From an uncultured Prevotellaceae bacterium (GTDB taxonomy: Bacteria; Bacteroidota; Bacteroidia; Bacteroidales; Bacteroidaceae): a DNA stretch of 64,000 nucleotides. Within the stretch, counting starts at the first letter, position 1, and each line of letters begins with the position of its first letter. The stretch lies in the NCBI GenBank assembly GCA_902788605.1, contig CADAKX010000005.1, forward strand, positions 1 to 64,000, in the 5' to 3' direction. The notes below the pieces were generated by a model that was not told where the DNA came from, did not search any database, and saw nothing but the letters and a program-made list of their open reading frames with translations. Below, piece by piece: positions 42,996 through 51,020 of this stretch. The translations under genes were made by a program, and so were the position numbers.

Positions 42996-43621
42996 ATAGA
43001 ATCTATGACAAACAAGAAATAGCCCACATGCTCGATAAGTTTATGGCAGGCGAAACGAGTCTGAATGAGGAGCAGATGCTGGCAGAATACTTCCGCACCA
43101 ACGAGGTGGACGACAAATGGCTGGAATACAAGGAGATGTTTGCCCTGTTCGATAGCGGAAAGGTGGACATCGAACCAGAAAAAGAGGTCATGCAGCCCAT
43201 CAACATCAACAATGAAAAAGTAAAAACGTTGCCAAAGGATGTCAACACAAAACCAAAGATAATCTTCAGATGGATGATGACTGGCATTGCGGCAAGCATC
43301 CTATTCTTGATAGGTTTCTACATCTTCAGAAAAGAAGGAAAGTCAGAGGAACAGAATGTGATGGTGGCGCAAGTGAGCAGACCTGCCGATGCAGAGAAAG
43401 AGACATCGCCAGTGTCGCCTATCATCGAGGAACGACAAACGCCATCCGTCGGTCAGGCGCCGAGTTCATCAAAAGATCAGAAGCACGTCAGGCAACAAAG
43501 CGCGTTGACCACTACGTATGAAGAAACTCCAATAGAAACAGCCGATGCGGATATCGCCCAGGAAATGGCTGACCTCATCGCCCGTATGGACAATTTTGAA
43601 CAACAATTATTATCTGAATAA
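42992..43621 (+). CDS. Single-pass membrane protein, candidate anti-sigma factor
   Basis: The 209-aa protein has a soluble N-terminal part (1-90: MLDKFMAGETSLNEEQMLAE, resembling the short helical start of Bacteroidetes anti-sigma proteins), one transmembrane helix (~94-112, WMMTGIAASILFLIGFYIF) and an extracytoplasmic low-complexity tail ending DIAQEMADLIARMDNFEQQL. Its start overlaps the sigma factor stop (ATGA), and position and topology fit a membrane-held anti-sigma factor. I see no ZAS zinc motif and no FecR domain, so this is inference from context. Confidence 0.65.
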   Translation: MNRIYDKQEIAHMLDKFMAGETSLNEEQMLAEYFRTNEVDDKWLEYKEMFALFDSGKVDIEPEKEVMQPININNEKVKTLPKDVNTKPKIIFRWMMTGIAASILFLIGFYIFRKEGKSEEQNVMVAQVSRPADAEKETSPVSPIIEERQTPSVGQAPSSSKDQKHVRQQSALTTTYEETPIETADADIAQEMADLIARMDNFEQQLLSE

Positions 43622-43640
43622 CCCATTAACAACTCATCAT

Positions 43641-44624
43641 ATGAAACGCATATTATCAATCATAGTCTTAGGCCTGATGGCTTGGACAACAGCCTTTGCA
43701 CAAGGCACCCCACAACAGGATCAGAAATTTAAAGAGTCAAGTGCAGAACCCGCTATGTCTTACCAAGCGTGTATAGACAGTCTTATCACTTATGTCTCGC
43801 ATCGGTATGGCGGAACATCTCGTTGGACAGGACTGTCAATGCATGAACTGTCATCGCCTGTAAGTGGTGACGATAACAAGTTACGCAAGGTTTCGTCGCA
43901 CATCGCCGAACGGTTGTCGACACTAAACAGTCTCCAAGCCTACAGCGAGCGTATTGATGACGGTCAGGACTTGCGTGGTCGTTTTATCATGAAACTAAAG
44001 CCTGAAGGAATCGATACTTCTGCATATGTCCTTGCTAAATATGACCGTCGCACAATCATCCTCAAACTTTTGAGAAATAAGTCCATCACCTTGCCTGCTG
44101 CTACAGGTAGCGCCAACAAGACCACGAATGCATCAGACGACATGTTCAACTCTGCAATCAGCCGAGAACTGACCACATGGAAAGACCTCCGTCGAGATTT
44201 CTATCACGCAAGTATGGCAGGTGATAGGGAGGTACATGTGAAATGGAGTCATTATTCCTATGAAGCCGAGGATAAATATAAACTCTTCGTCACTACTCCT
44301 GCCCCTGATAAATATGCCCTATCGAAACAGGAACTAATACAACTGGAAGATTCGGATAAATGGGCTTATGAGAATATATGTTTCACTATCAATATCGCTG
44401 GTCAGGAGGAAGGCTCTAGCCAAGGTGTTCTATCCAATCCCAATCCTGACATGAAGGACAATTGCGAATATCATTATGCCGTTCATACCATGCCTAATGG
44501 ATTGACAGAATTCATAGGCGTCACCCACGAAGCAGGTATCACCTATCTTGTTCGTGCTACCAGCGAGGAGCCCGGACTGTGTGTATGTCCATGGGGTAAA
44601 ACAGCATGGGAGTCATCACGCTGA
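43641..44624 (+). CDS. Secreted protein of unknown function in the sigma-factor operon
   Basis: I do not recognise this 327-aa protein. It has a signal peptide (1-20, MKRILSIIVLGLMAWTTAFAQ-type, about 20 residues) and then mixed alpha/beta sequence without transmembrane segments. Landmarks are SYQACIDSLITYVSHRYGG, ISRELTTWKDLRRDFYHAS and a Cys pair near the end (GLCVCPWGKTAW). The start at 43641 is chosen for its signal peptide; the longer frame overlaps the upstream gene. Its place behind the sigma/anti-sigma pair suggests it is a target or sensor of that stress circuit. T3 ends the operon. Confidence 0.65.
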   Translation: MKRILSIIVLGLMAWTTAFAQGTPQQDQKFKESSAEPAMSYQACIDSLITYVSHRYGGTSRWTGLSMHELSSPVSGDDNKLRKVSSHIAERLSTLNSLQAYSERIDDGQDLRGRFIMKLKPEGIDTSAYVLAKYDRRTIILKLLRNKSITLPAATGSANKTTNASDDMFNSAISRELTTWKDLRRDFYHASMAGDREVHVKWSHYSYEAEDKYKLFVTTPAPDKYALSKQELIQLEDSDKWAYENICFTINIAGQEEGSSQGVLSNPNPDMKDNCEYHYAVHTMPNGLTEFIGVTHEAGITYLVRATSEEPGLCVCPWGKTAWESSR

Positions 44625-44630
44625 ACGAAT

Positions 44631-44661
44631 ATGGGCTGACATCCAACAGAATGTCAGCCCT
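44631..44661. terminator. Conserved convergent-pair hairpin, copy T3
   Basis: ATGGGCTGACATCC ... ATGTCAGCCCTAT, nearly identical to T1, between the sigma-factor operon and the convergent esterase gene. Confidence 0.7.
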
Positions 44662-44697
44662 ATACTTAAGCTTTGTAAACTACATAGCGATGATTAA

Positions 44698-46728
44698 TTA
44701 CATCTGAGGGCCACCAAAGCCGCCTCCGAAACCTCCGCCGAAGCCACCGCCTCCGCCGAAGCCGCCACCAGGACGACCTCCACCGAAGCCACCACCGCCA
44801 CCACGACGATTGCCACCGCCGCCGAAGCCCGGGAACTGGGCATCAGGCTCACGACCAATCTCCAAGAGGAGCTTGACGAGGGCACGACGACGCTGTGTCC
44901 ATGTGGGATAGTCGTCGGCACGAAGCACACGGGGTGCAAAGCCTGGCATCTGAGGCATACCACCACCCTGCTGCATAAACTCGAGGGCACTGGTGGTGAG
45001 GATACAGGGCTTGGTCTTGCCATCGGCAATCAGACGGTCGACAATAGCGTCGGCACCACCAATCTTAAACCAGCTCTCCATGGTATCGCCCTCGCCAGGC
45101 ACCAGCTGGATGAACTTGGGCATAGACATACCCTGACGTGGCATGGGTGAGGTGTACCAAGCCTCGTTGCGGTCGAGCTCGTAGGCCACGCGTCCGTGCT
45201 CTATCTCTCCCTGCGACATGAAGTTGAAGGGCGACATGGGGTTGTCGGCCACGCTGAACTTAAAGCCACGATCAGGGGCGAGATACATGTTGCTGGGATC
45301 GGCGACTGCGGTGCCATCAACCACGAAGCAATACTTAAAGGTCTCAAAGAGATAGTCCTTCAGCATCACGCTCCACACGCCATCGCTGTCGCGCTCCATC
45401 TTCACAGCCTCGGGTAACATCTCGCAGGCCAACTCTACCTTCTGAGCCTCAGGAGCCTTGAAACGGAAGGTGATGCCCTCTGGAGAATACTCAGGCGAGA
45501 CAATGGGACGGGGGAACAGGCGGGCCATCACGCCAGCGGTGAACTGCTGCTCCTGACCGGTCTTGGCAGGAGCGGGCTTGCCTTCCTTCATGGCAGCCTC
45601 AGCAGCCTTCTTGTTGAAGAGCAGGGGCAGGGTCTTGGCCAGGAAGTACTTGGCGTTCATCCAGGTGTGGCCAAACTTGTCGGTGGTGAACTCCTTGACG
45701 CTCTGAATGCCCTTGTCGTCGAGGAACTGCATGTAGTCGCGGGCATTGCCATAGAGGAAATCATCGGTGCCCACGCCGAGCCAGAAGAGGTTAATCTTCT
45801 TATTGGTATCAGCGGCCTTGTCATAGACATCAGGGATGTCGGTAGAGGTGAACGAACTGTAAGAACACAGATACGAGAACTTGTCGAGGTTGGTGAGGCC
45901 ATTCATCAGGGCCTGGTTGCCACCACGAGAGAAGCCACCAATGGCGCGAGAGTCGCGGTCGTTCTTGGTGCGATAAGTCTTTTCGATATAAGGCATCAGG
46001 TCGTTGATGAGGTCCTTGCTAAAGATATCACCACCAAAGCGCATCTGGGGTGCACCTGCAGGGGCTGCGCCAGGAGCACCTGGAGCATCAGTAGCAGGAC
46101 GTGGAGGCAGGAGCTTTGAGGGGTTGCCATAGGGCATCACCACAATCATCTCCTTGGCCTGACCATCGGCCAGCAGGTTGTCGAGGATGTAGTTCACACG
46201 ACCCACCTTATAATAAACCTCCTCGGTATCGGTGGTACCACTAATCAGATAGAACACGGGGTACTTCTTCTGCTGGTCCTCCATATAACGGGGAGGCAGA
46301 TAGACGATGGCGTTGTTGGTGCCACCCAGACTCTTAGAGAAGTAGTGGACATACTCGATACGGCCATGAGGCACAGGACGGATATCGTGAGGCAGAGAGC
46401 CGTCTTTCGACGGAATCTCTACCAAACTGTTCTTAAAGCCTTCGTTGGGGAAGTACAGAGGATTCTCTGGATCCATAACGCTGACACCGTCCACGATAAA
46501 GCAATAGGGATACATATCGGGGGCCACGGGGCCAAGGGTCACGGTCCATGTGCCATCGGCAGCGCGAGTCATGTCCTTACGACCAGCAAACTGGACGTCG
46601 ACCTGGACTTTCTTTGCCGAATCGTTCCGATACTGGAACGTTACCGTCCCGTCGTTGTTGGGGCGGGGCTGTGCTGATGCCGAGGTTACGGCGGCCATCA
46701 GCGTAAACATAAGCAATGTCTTCTTCAT
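44698..46728 (-). CDS. CE1-family esterase with two CBM48-like domains and a Gly-rich tail
   Basis: The 676-aa secreted protein has a signal peptide (1-19), an Ig-like/CBM48-type domain (~25-110) and an alpha/beta-hydrolase esterase domain (~120-375) with nucleophile Ser267 (GGFSRGG), a likely acid near Asp322/323 and His354 (FGHTWM). A second CBM48-like domain (~405-500) follows, then an esterase-like fragment (~510-630) without a GxSxG motif. The last ~40 residues are almost pure Gly/Phe/Arg (GGGGNRRGGGGGFGGGRPGG). It probably removes acetyl or feruloyl groups from xylan. It lies 40 bp downstream of a GH3 beta-xylosidase gene. Confidence 0.85.
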   Translation of the reverse strand: MKKTLLMFTLMAAVTSASAQPRPNNDGTVTFQYRNDSAKKVQVDVQFAGRKDMTRAADGTWTVTLGPVAPDMYPYCFIVDGVSVMDPENPLYFPNEGFKNSLVEIPSKDGSLPHDIRPVPHGRIEYVHYFSKSLGGTNNAIVYLPPRYMEDQQKKYPVFYLISGTTDTEEVYYKVGRVNYILDNLLADGQAKEMIVVMPYGNPSKLLPPRPATDAPGAPGAAPAGAPQMRFGGDIFSKDLINDLMPYIEKTYRTKNDRDSRAIGGFSRGGNQALMNGLTNLDKFSYLCSYSSFTSTDIPDVYDKAADTNKKINLFWLGVGTDDFLYGNARDYMQFLDDKGIQSVKEFTTDKFGHTWMNAKYFLAKTLPLLFNKKAAEAAMKEGKPAPAKTGQEQQFTAGVMARLFPRPIVSPEYSPEGITFRFKAPEAQKVELACEMLPEAVKMERDSDGVWSVMLKDYLFETFKYCFVVDGTAVADPSNMYLAPDRGFKFSVADNPMSPFNFMSQGEIEHGRVAYELDRNEAWYTSPMPRQGMSMPKFIQLVPGEGDTMESWFKIGGADAIVDRLIADGKTKPCILTTSALEFMQQGGGMPQMPGFAPRVLRADDYPTWTQRRRALVKLLLEIGREPDAQFPGFGGGGNRRGGGGGFGGGRPGGGFGGGGGFGGGFGGGFGGPQM

Positions 46729-46768
46729 ATTGTTGTTGAGTTATTAGTTAAAAGGTTAGTTATTATTG

Positions 46769-49381
46769 TTATTTCACGGTGAAATCGAACGACTGCAGGT
46801 CTTTGTCGAGTGAAGACGTGCCGTAGAGAATCTGATAGCGACCAGGCTTAACAGCCAGTTCGTCAATCGACTCGTCGTAGTATTCAAAGGCCTCGCCATC
46901 GAGGGCAATCGTGGCCTTCTGGGTCTCGCCTGGCTTCAGGGTCAGCTTCTGGAAGCCCTTCAGGGCCTTGATGGGTGCACCTGGGTCGTCGAGACGCTTC
47001 ACATAGACCTGAACAGTCTCTGTACCCTCACGTTTGCCTGTGTTGGTCACAGGCACGGTAACAGTCACCTTGCCGTTTTTCTTCATAGCCTTGGCACTCA
47101 GCTTACCCTTGCCAGTGGCGAAGGTGGTGTAGCTCAGACCATAGCCGAAGGCATACTGGGGCACACCAGTGAAGTAGCGATAGGTGCGGTTCTTCATAGA
47201 ATAGTCCATGAAGTCGGGCAAATCCTGTGTAGAGCGATAGAACGTCACAGGCAGCTTGCCACCAGGGTTGTAGTCGCCCAGGAGCACCTCGGCCAATGCC
47301 TTGGCACCACCCTGACCAGGATACCAGGCCTGCAGCAGGGCATCATACTCACCCTCTACACTACCAAAGGCGATGGCAGAACCAGAGCAGTTGACGAAGA
47401 TAACGGGCTTGCCAGTCTTATGCATATCGCGAAGCAGAATCTGCTGCACCTTAGGCAACTCGATGTCCTGCTTGTCGCCACCCTCACCCTCCATACGGGC
47501 AGAGATACCACCGATGATGATGATAGCATCGGCAACGCTCACTTCCTTGGCCAGGTCGGTGAAGTCGGCCAACTTGCGCTCACAGATGTCGCCGCGAAGC
47601 ATGGCGAAGTTGCCTGTGCCGCGACGGTATTCGATAACGACGTCGTAGGTCTTGCCTTTCTCTACATTGAATGACTTATAGTCGGCACCACCACGGCGTC
47701 CGAAACCGAAGCCACGACGATTTCCGCCGCCTTTATTCTCCTCGACCACCTGGCCATTGATCTTCAGTATATAGCCATTATCGGTAGAGAGGGTGTACTT
47801 CATCTCGCCTGTGAAGGTAGCCTTATACTGACCACTGATGCGCACAGCGAGGTTGTCGTTGGTGATACCCTCGGCAAACCCCCAGGCACCAAAGGTAGAA
47901 AAGTTCAACTCGGTATAGTAACCGCTCTTGACGGGGTTCTCGAAGTTGGTGTTACGGTCGTTCCAGAACTCCACCTTCACACCCTTGCCGTCGTTAAACT
48001 CCTGCAGGTGGTGAACGGTGGTATATTCGTCGTTGAGCTCGCAAGCCTTGTGGTAGATAATCTTGGTGTTGGGCAGCGCATTCTTGATGCCTTCGAGCAA
48101 AGAGTGCTGATGGGCCTTAGTAGGCGTGCCACCGTAGTTACCATTGAGCAACTCCACGTCATCGGCATTGGGACCAAGTACTGCGAGGGTCTTGATGCTC
48201 TTTGATAGGGGGAGAATGCCATTGTTGTGGAGCAATACCATCGACTCGCGTGCAGCCTGGGTGGCCAACTCGTCGTGCTTCTCGCAGCTGATGACGTCAG
48301 AGGTGAGGTTGGCCCAAGGCAGTTTCTCTGCAGGGTCAAACATACCCAACTCGAAGCGGCCCATGAGAGTCTTGCGCAGATGACCGTCGAGGTCGCTCTC
48401 CTTGATGAGTCCCTTCTGAAGACCCTCGGTGAGGTTCATAAACACCTTACCACACTCCAGGTCGGTGCCATTGAGAACGGCATCAACAGAAGCTGAGAGG
48501 GGGTCCTTGTGGGTCTCGTGCTGACCACGGTTGAAGAAGTTGTTGATAGCATCACAGTCGGTAACCACGAGTCCATCGTATCCCCACTTGTTGCGCAGGA
48601 TGTCGATGAGCAGACGGTCGCTAGTACAACAGGGCTTGCCTTCAAAACGCTGATAGGCACACATCACCTCGCGCACATTGGCCTTCTTAACTAATGCCTT
48701 GAAAGCAGGCAGATAAGTCTCCCACAGGTCGCGGTTGGTGGGCTCTACGTTCATCGAATGGCGCAAGGGCTCTGGTCCGCTGTGCACGGCATAGTGTTTG
48801 GCACAGGCGTGGGTCTTGAAGTACTGGTCGTTGTTGCCTTGCATGCCGAGAACGGTCTGAACACCCAGAACGGCATTCATATAGGGGTCCTCGCCACAAG
48901 TCTCCTGACCGCGTCCCCAACGGGGGTCACGGAAGATGTTGACGTTGGGGCACCAAAAGGTCAACTCGGGATTACCAGGATAATAGGTCTCGCCCATGCC
49001 CACATGCTTCACGCTGTGGTCAGAACGGTTCCAGTTGGCACGGGCCTCATCGCTCACCTGCGAGAAGACGTCGTGAACCAATTGGGCATTGAAAGCAGCA
49101 GCCATGCCAATGGGCTGGGGATAAACGGTGTAGTCGCCCTGACGAACGCCATGACAGGCCTCACTCCACCAGTTGTAGGAAGGGATACCCAAACGCTCGA
49201 TAGAGATAGACTTGTTCATCATCAGGCCTACTTTCTCTTCGGGCGTCAGCATGCCCAACAGGTTTTCTACGCGCTGTGTTCGTGGCAGACTAGTGTCTTG
49301 CCAGGCATACTTTACTTGCGCTTTTACATTTGTGGCACCCATGGTAATGGCCAAGGCAGCCAACATTAACTTTGTTTTCAT
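46769..49381 (-). CDS. GH3 beta-xylosidase/beta-glucosidase with PA14 insertion
   Basis: The 870-aa secreted enzyme has a signal peptide (1-21), a (beta/alpha)8 domain with nucleophile Asp275 (LVVTDCDAI) and KHYAVHSGPE, a second domain with GPNADDVELLNGNYGG, a PA14-like domain inserted at ~440-600, and a C-terminal fibronectin III-like domain (GTETVQVYVKRLDDPGAP). The domain order matches Prevotella Xyl3-type xylan 1,4-beta-xylosidases. The PA14 part carries a loop GGGNRRGFGFGRRGG (~555-570) similar to the tail of the esterase encoded downstream. It is the first gene of the xylosidase-esterase operon. Confidence 0.9.
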   Translation of the reverse strand: MKTKLMLAALAITMGATNVKAQVKYAWQDTSLPRTQRVENLLGMLTPEEKVGLMMNKSISIERLGIPSYNWWSEACHGVRQGDYTVYPQPIGMAAAFNAQLVHDVFSQVSDEARANWNRSDHSVKHVGMGETYYPGNPELTFWCPNVNIFRDPRWGRGQETCGEDPYMNAVLGVQTVLGMQGNNDQYFKTHACAKHYAVHSGPEPLRHSMNVEPTNRDLWETYLPAFKALVKKANVREVMCAYQRFEGKPCCTSDRLLIDILRNKWGYDGLVVTDCDAINNFFNRGQHETHKDPLSASVDAVLNGTDLECGKVFMNLTEGLQKGLIKESDLDGHLRKTLMGRFELGMFDPAEKLPWANLTSDVISCEKHDELATQAARESMVLLHNNGILPLSKSIKTLAVLGPNADDVELLNGNYGGTPTKAHQHSLLEGIKNALPNTKIIYHKACELNDEYTTVHHLQEFNDGKGVKVEFWNDRNTNFENPVKSGYYTELNFSTFGAWGFAEGITNDNLAVRISGQYKATFTGEMKYTLSTDNGYILKINGQVVEENKGGGNRRGFGFGRRGGADYKSFNVEKGKTYDVVIEYRRGTGNFAMLRGDICERKLADFTDLAKEVSVADAIIIIGGISARMEGEGGDKQDIELPKVQQILLRDMHKTGKPVIFVNCSGSAIAFGSVEGEYDALLQAWYPGQGGAKALAEVLLGDYNPGGKLPVTFYRSTQDLPDFMDYSMKNRTYRYFTGVPQYAFGYGLSYTTFATGKGKLSAKAMKKNGKVTVTVPVTNTGKREGTETVQVYVKRLDDPGAPIKALKGFQKLTLKPGETQKATIALDGEAFEYYDESIDELAVKPGRYQILYGTSSLDKDLQSFDFTVK

Positions 49382-49416
49382 GTTGTTGTTTTTAATTATG
49401 GTTAGTTATTACAGCG

Positions 49417-49424
49417 CAAAAATA
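49417..49424 (-). promoter_or_regulatory. -7 box of the xylosidase promoter
   Basis: Minus-strand TATTTTTG directly after the upstream terminator, 36 bp before the start codon. Confidence 0.4.
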
Positions 49425-49455
49425 CAAAAAATCCGGTGCATTGACTGCACCGGAT
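49424..49455 (-). terminator. Terminator after the small basic protein gene
   Basis: ATCCGGTGCA (49431-49440) pairs perfectly with TGCACCGGAT (49446-49455), loop 5 nt. A T run follows on the minus strand. Confidence 0.85.
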
Positions 49456-49482
49456 GTTTCAATAACTTTTCTATATGTTGCA

Positions 49483-49680
49483 TTAGTGTTTACGGTTGGC
49501 ACGCTGCTCGCGGTATTTAGCCTTTTGTTTGGCCGAACCGCTGCCGTGGGCACCCGTAATATACTTCTTTTTCTTGGCTTTGGTTTTCACCTTTCCCTCG
49601 TTGGGGTCTTTGCGCTCGCCGCCCCTGCCAAAGGAAATACCATTCTCAAGAATGCTCTGAAAATCGTCTTCGCCTACCAT
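49483..49680 (-). CDS. Small basic protein of unknown function
   Basis: The 65-residue protein has an acidic N-terminus (MVGEDDFQSILENG) and a very basic remainder (VKTKAKKKKYITG, AKQKAKYREQRANRKH). It has no signal or transmembrane segment. It lies 50 bp after the AICAR transformylase gene and is followed at once by a strong terminator, which supports it as a real last gene of that operon. It could bind nucleic acid; that is a guess from charge only. Confidence 0.55.
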   Translation of the reverse strand: MVGEDDFQSILENGISFGRGGERKDPNEGKVKTKAKKKKYITGAHGSGSAKQKAKYREQRANRKH

Positions 49681-49730
49681 AGAAATGAGTTTTATGGGTT
49701 AATGGGCCATTTAATTAATGGGACTATCCA

Positions 49731-50921
49731 TTAATGATGGAACAGACGCACACCTGTGAAGGTCATGGCAATGCCATACTTGTCGCAGGTCATAATGACA
49801 TGATCATCGCGTACAGAGCCACCAGCCTGTGCAATGTACTGCACACCACTCTTGTGGGCACGCTCGATATTGTCGCCGAAGGGGAAGAAAGCATCACTGC
49901 CCAGGCTCACCTCTGTGTTCTTGGCAATCCATTCCTTTTTCTCTGCCAGAGTCAGCACCTCAGGCTTCTCGGTGAAGAACTGCTCCCAAGCGCCATCACG
50001 CAATACGTCATCGTGCTCGTCTTCTGAGATATAAACGTCGATGGTGTTGTCGCGATCGGCACGGCGGATACCCTCCTTGAAGGGCAGGTTGAGCACCTTG
50101 GGATGCTGACGCAACCACCAGATGTCGGCCTTCTGACCAGCCAAGCGGGTACAGTGGATGCGGCTCTGCTGACCAGCACCGATACCGATGGCCTGACCAT
50201 CCTTGACGTAGCATACAGAGTTTGACTGAGTGTACTTCAGGGTGATGAGGGCAATCATCAGGTCGCGACGGGCCTCAGCAGAGAATGTCTTATTCTGTGT
50301 GGGGATGTTCTCAAACAAAGCGGGATCGTCCAACTGAATCTCGTTGCGGCCCTGCTCAAAGGTCACGCCAAAGACCTGCTTGGTCTCAATGGGAGCGGGC
50401 TTGTAGTTGGCGTCAATCTTAATCACATTATAGGTACCCTTACGCTTGTCCTTCAGAATCTCAAGAGCCTCAGGGGTGTAGTCAGGTGCTATCACACCGT
50501 CAGATACCTCACGCTTGATAATCAAAGCGGTGGTCTTGTCGCAAGTGTCGCTCAGGGCAATAAAATCACCATACGACGACATGCGGTCGGCACCACGGGC
50601 ACGGGCATAGGCACAAGCAATGGGACTGTCGTCCAAACCAGGGATGTCGTCAACGAAATAGATGTGCTTCAACGTGTCGCTCAGGGGCAGACCCACAGCT
50701 GCACCAGCAGGTGAAACATGCTTGAACGAGGCGGCAGAAGCCAGACCAGTGGCCTGCTTCAGTTCCTTCACCAACTGCCAAGAGTTGAGTGCATCCAGCA
50801 GGTTGATGTAGCCAGGACGGCCGTTAACGACTTCGATGGGGAGTTCAGAGCCATCAGCCATAAAAACACGCGAGGGCTTCTGATTCGGATTACATCCGTA
50901 CTTCAAGGGTAATTCTTTCAT
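49731..50921 (-). CDS. Stand-alone AICAR formyltransferase (PurH C-terminal domain type)
   Basis: The 396-aa cytoplasmic enzyme is homologous to the AICAR transformylase half of PurH (ALKYGCNPNQKPS-like start, SFKHVSPAGAAVG with the Lys-His pair, IGIGAGQQSRIHCTRLAG, SDAFFPFGDNIERAHKSGV). It adds the last purine ring carbon from 10-formyl-tetrahydrofolate. The N-terminal IMP cyclohydrolase domain found in the usual ~510-aa PurH is absent, and the ORF begins cleanly at MKELPLKYG, so this is a separate short form rather than a truncation. A cyclohydrolase must be encoded elsewhere. Confidence 0.9.
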   Translation of the reverse strand: MKELPLKYGCNPNQKPSRVFMADGSELPIEVVNGRPGYINLLDALNSWQLVKELKQATGLASAASFKHVSPAGAAVGLPLSDTLKHIYFVDDIPGLDDSPIACAYARARGADRMSSYGDFIALSDTCDKTTALIIKREVSDGVIAPDYTPEALEILKDKRKGTYNVIKIDANYKPAPIETKQVFGVTFEQGRNEIQLDDPALFENIPTQNKTFSAEARRDLMIALITLKYTQSNSVCYVKDGQAIGIGAGQQSRIHCTRLAGQKADIWWLRQHPKVLNLPFKEGIRRADRDNTIDVYISEDEHDDVLRDGAWEQFFTEKPEVLTLAEKKEWIAKNTEVSLGSDAFFPFGDNIERAHKSGVQYIAQAGGSVRDDHVIMTCDKYGIAMTFTGVRLFHH

Positions 50922-50944
50922 ATCAGCAATTGATTTTTCTGCCG

Positions 50945-50952
50945 CAAAATTA
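50945..50952 (-). promoter_or_regulatory. -7 box of the AICAR transformylase promoter
   Basis: Minus-strand TAATTTTG, fitting TAnnTTTG, 23 bp before the start codon. Confidence 0.4.
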
Positions 50953-51020
50953 CAAAAAATAAATGAATTATGTTTGTTACAGCACCTTTTTTTTGCATTT
51001 TCTCTTCACTTTATCCTAAT

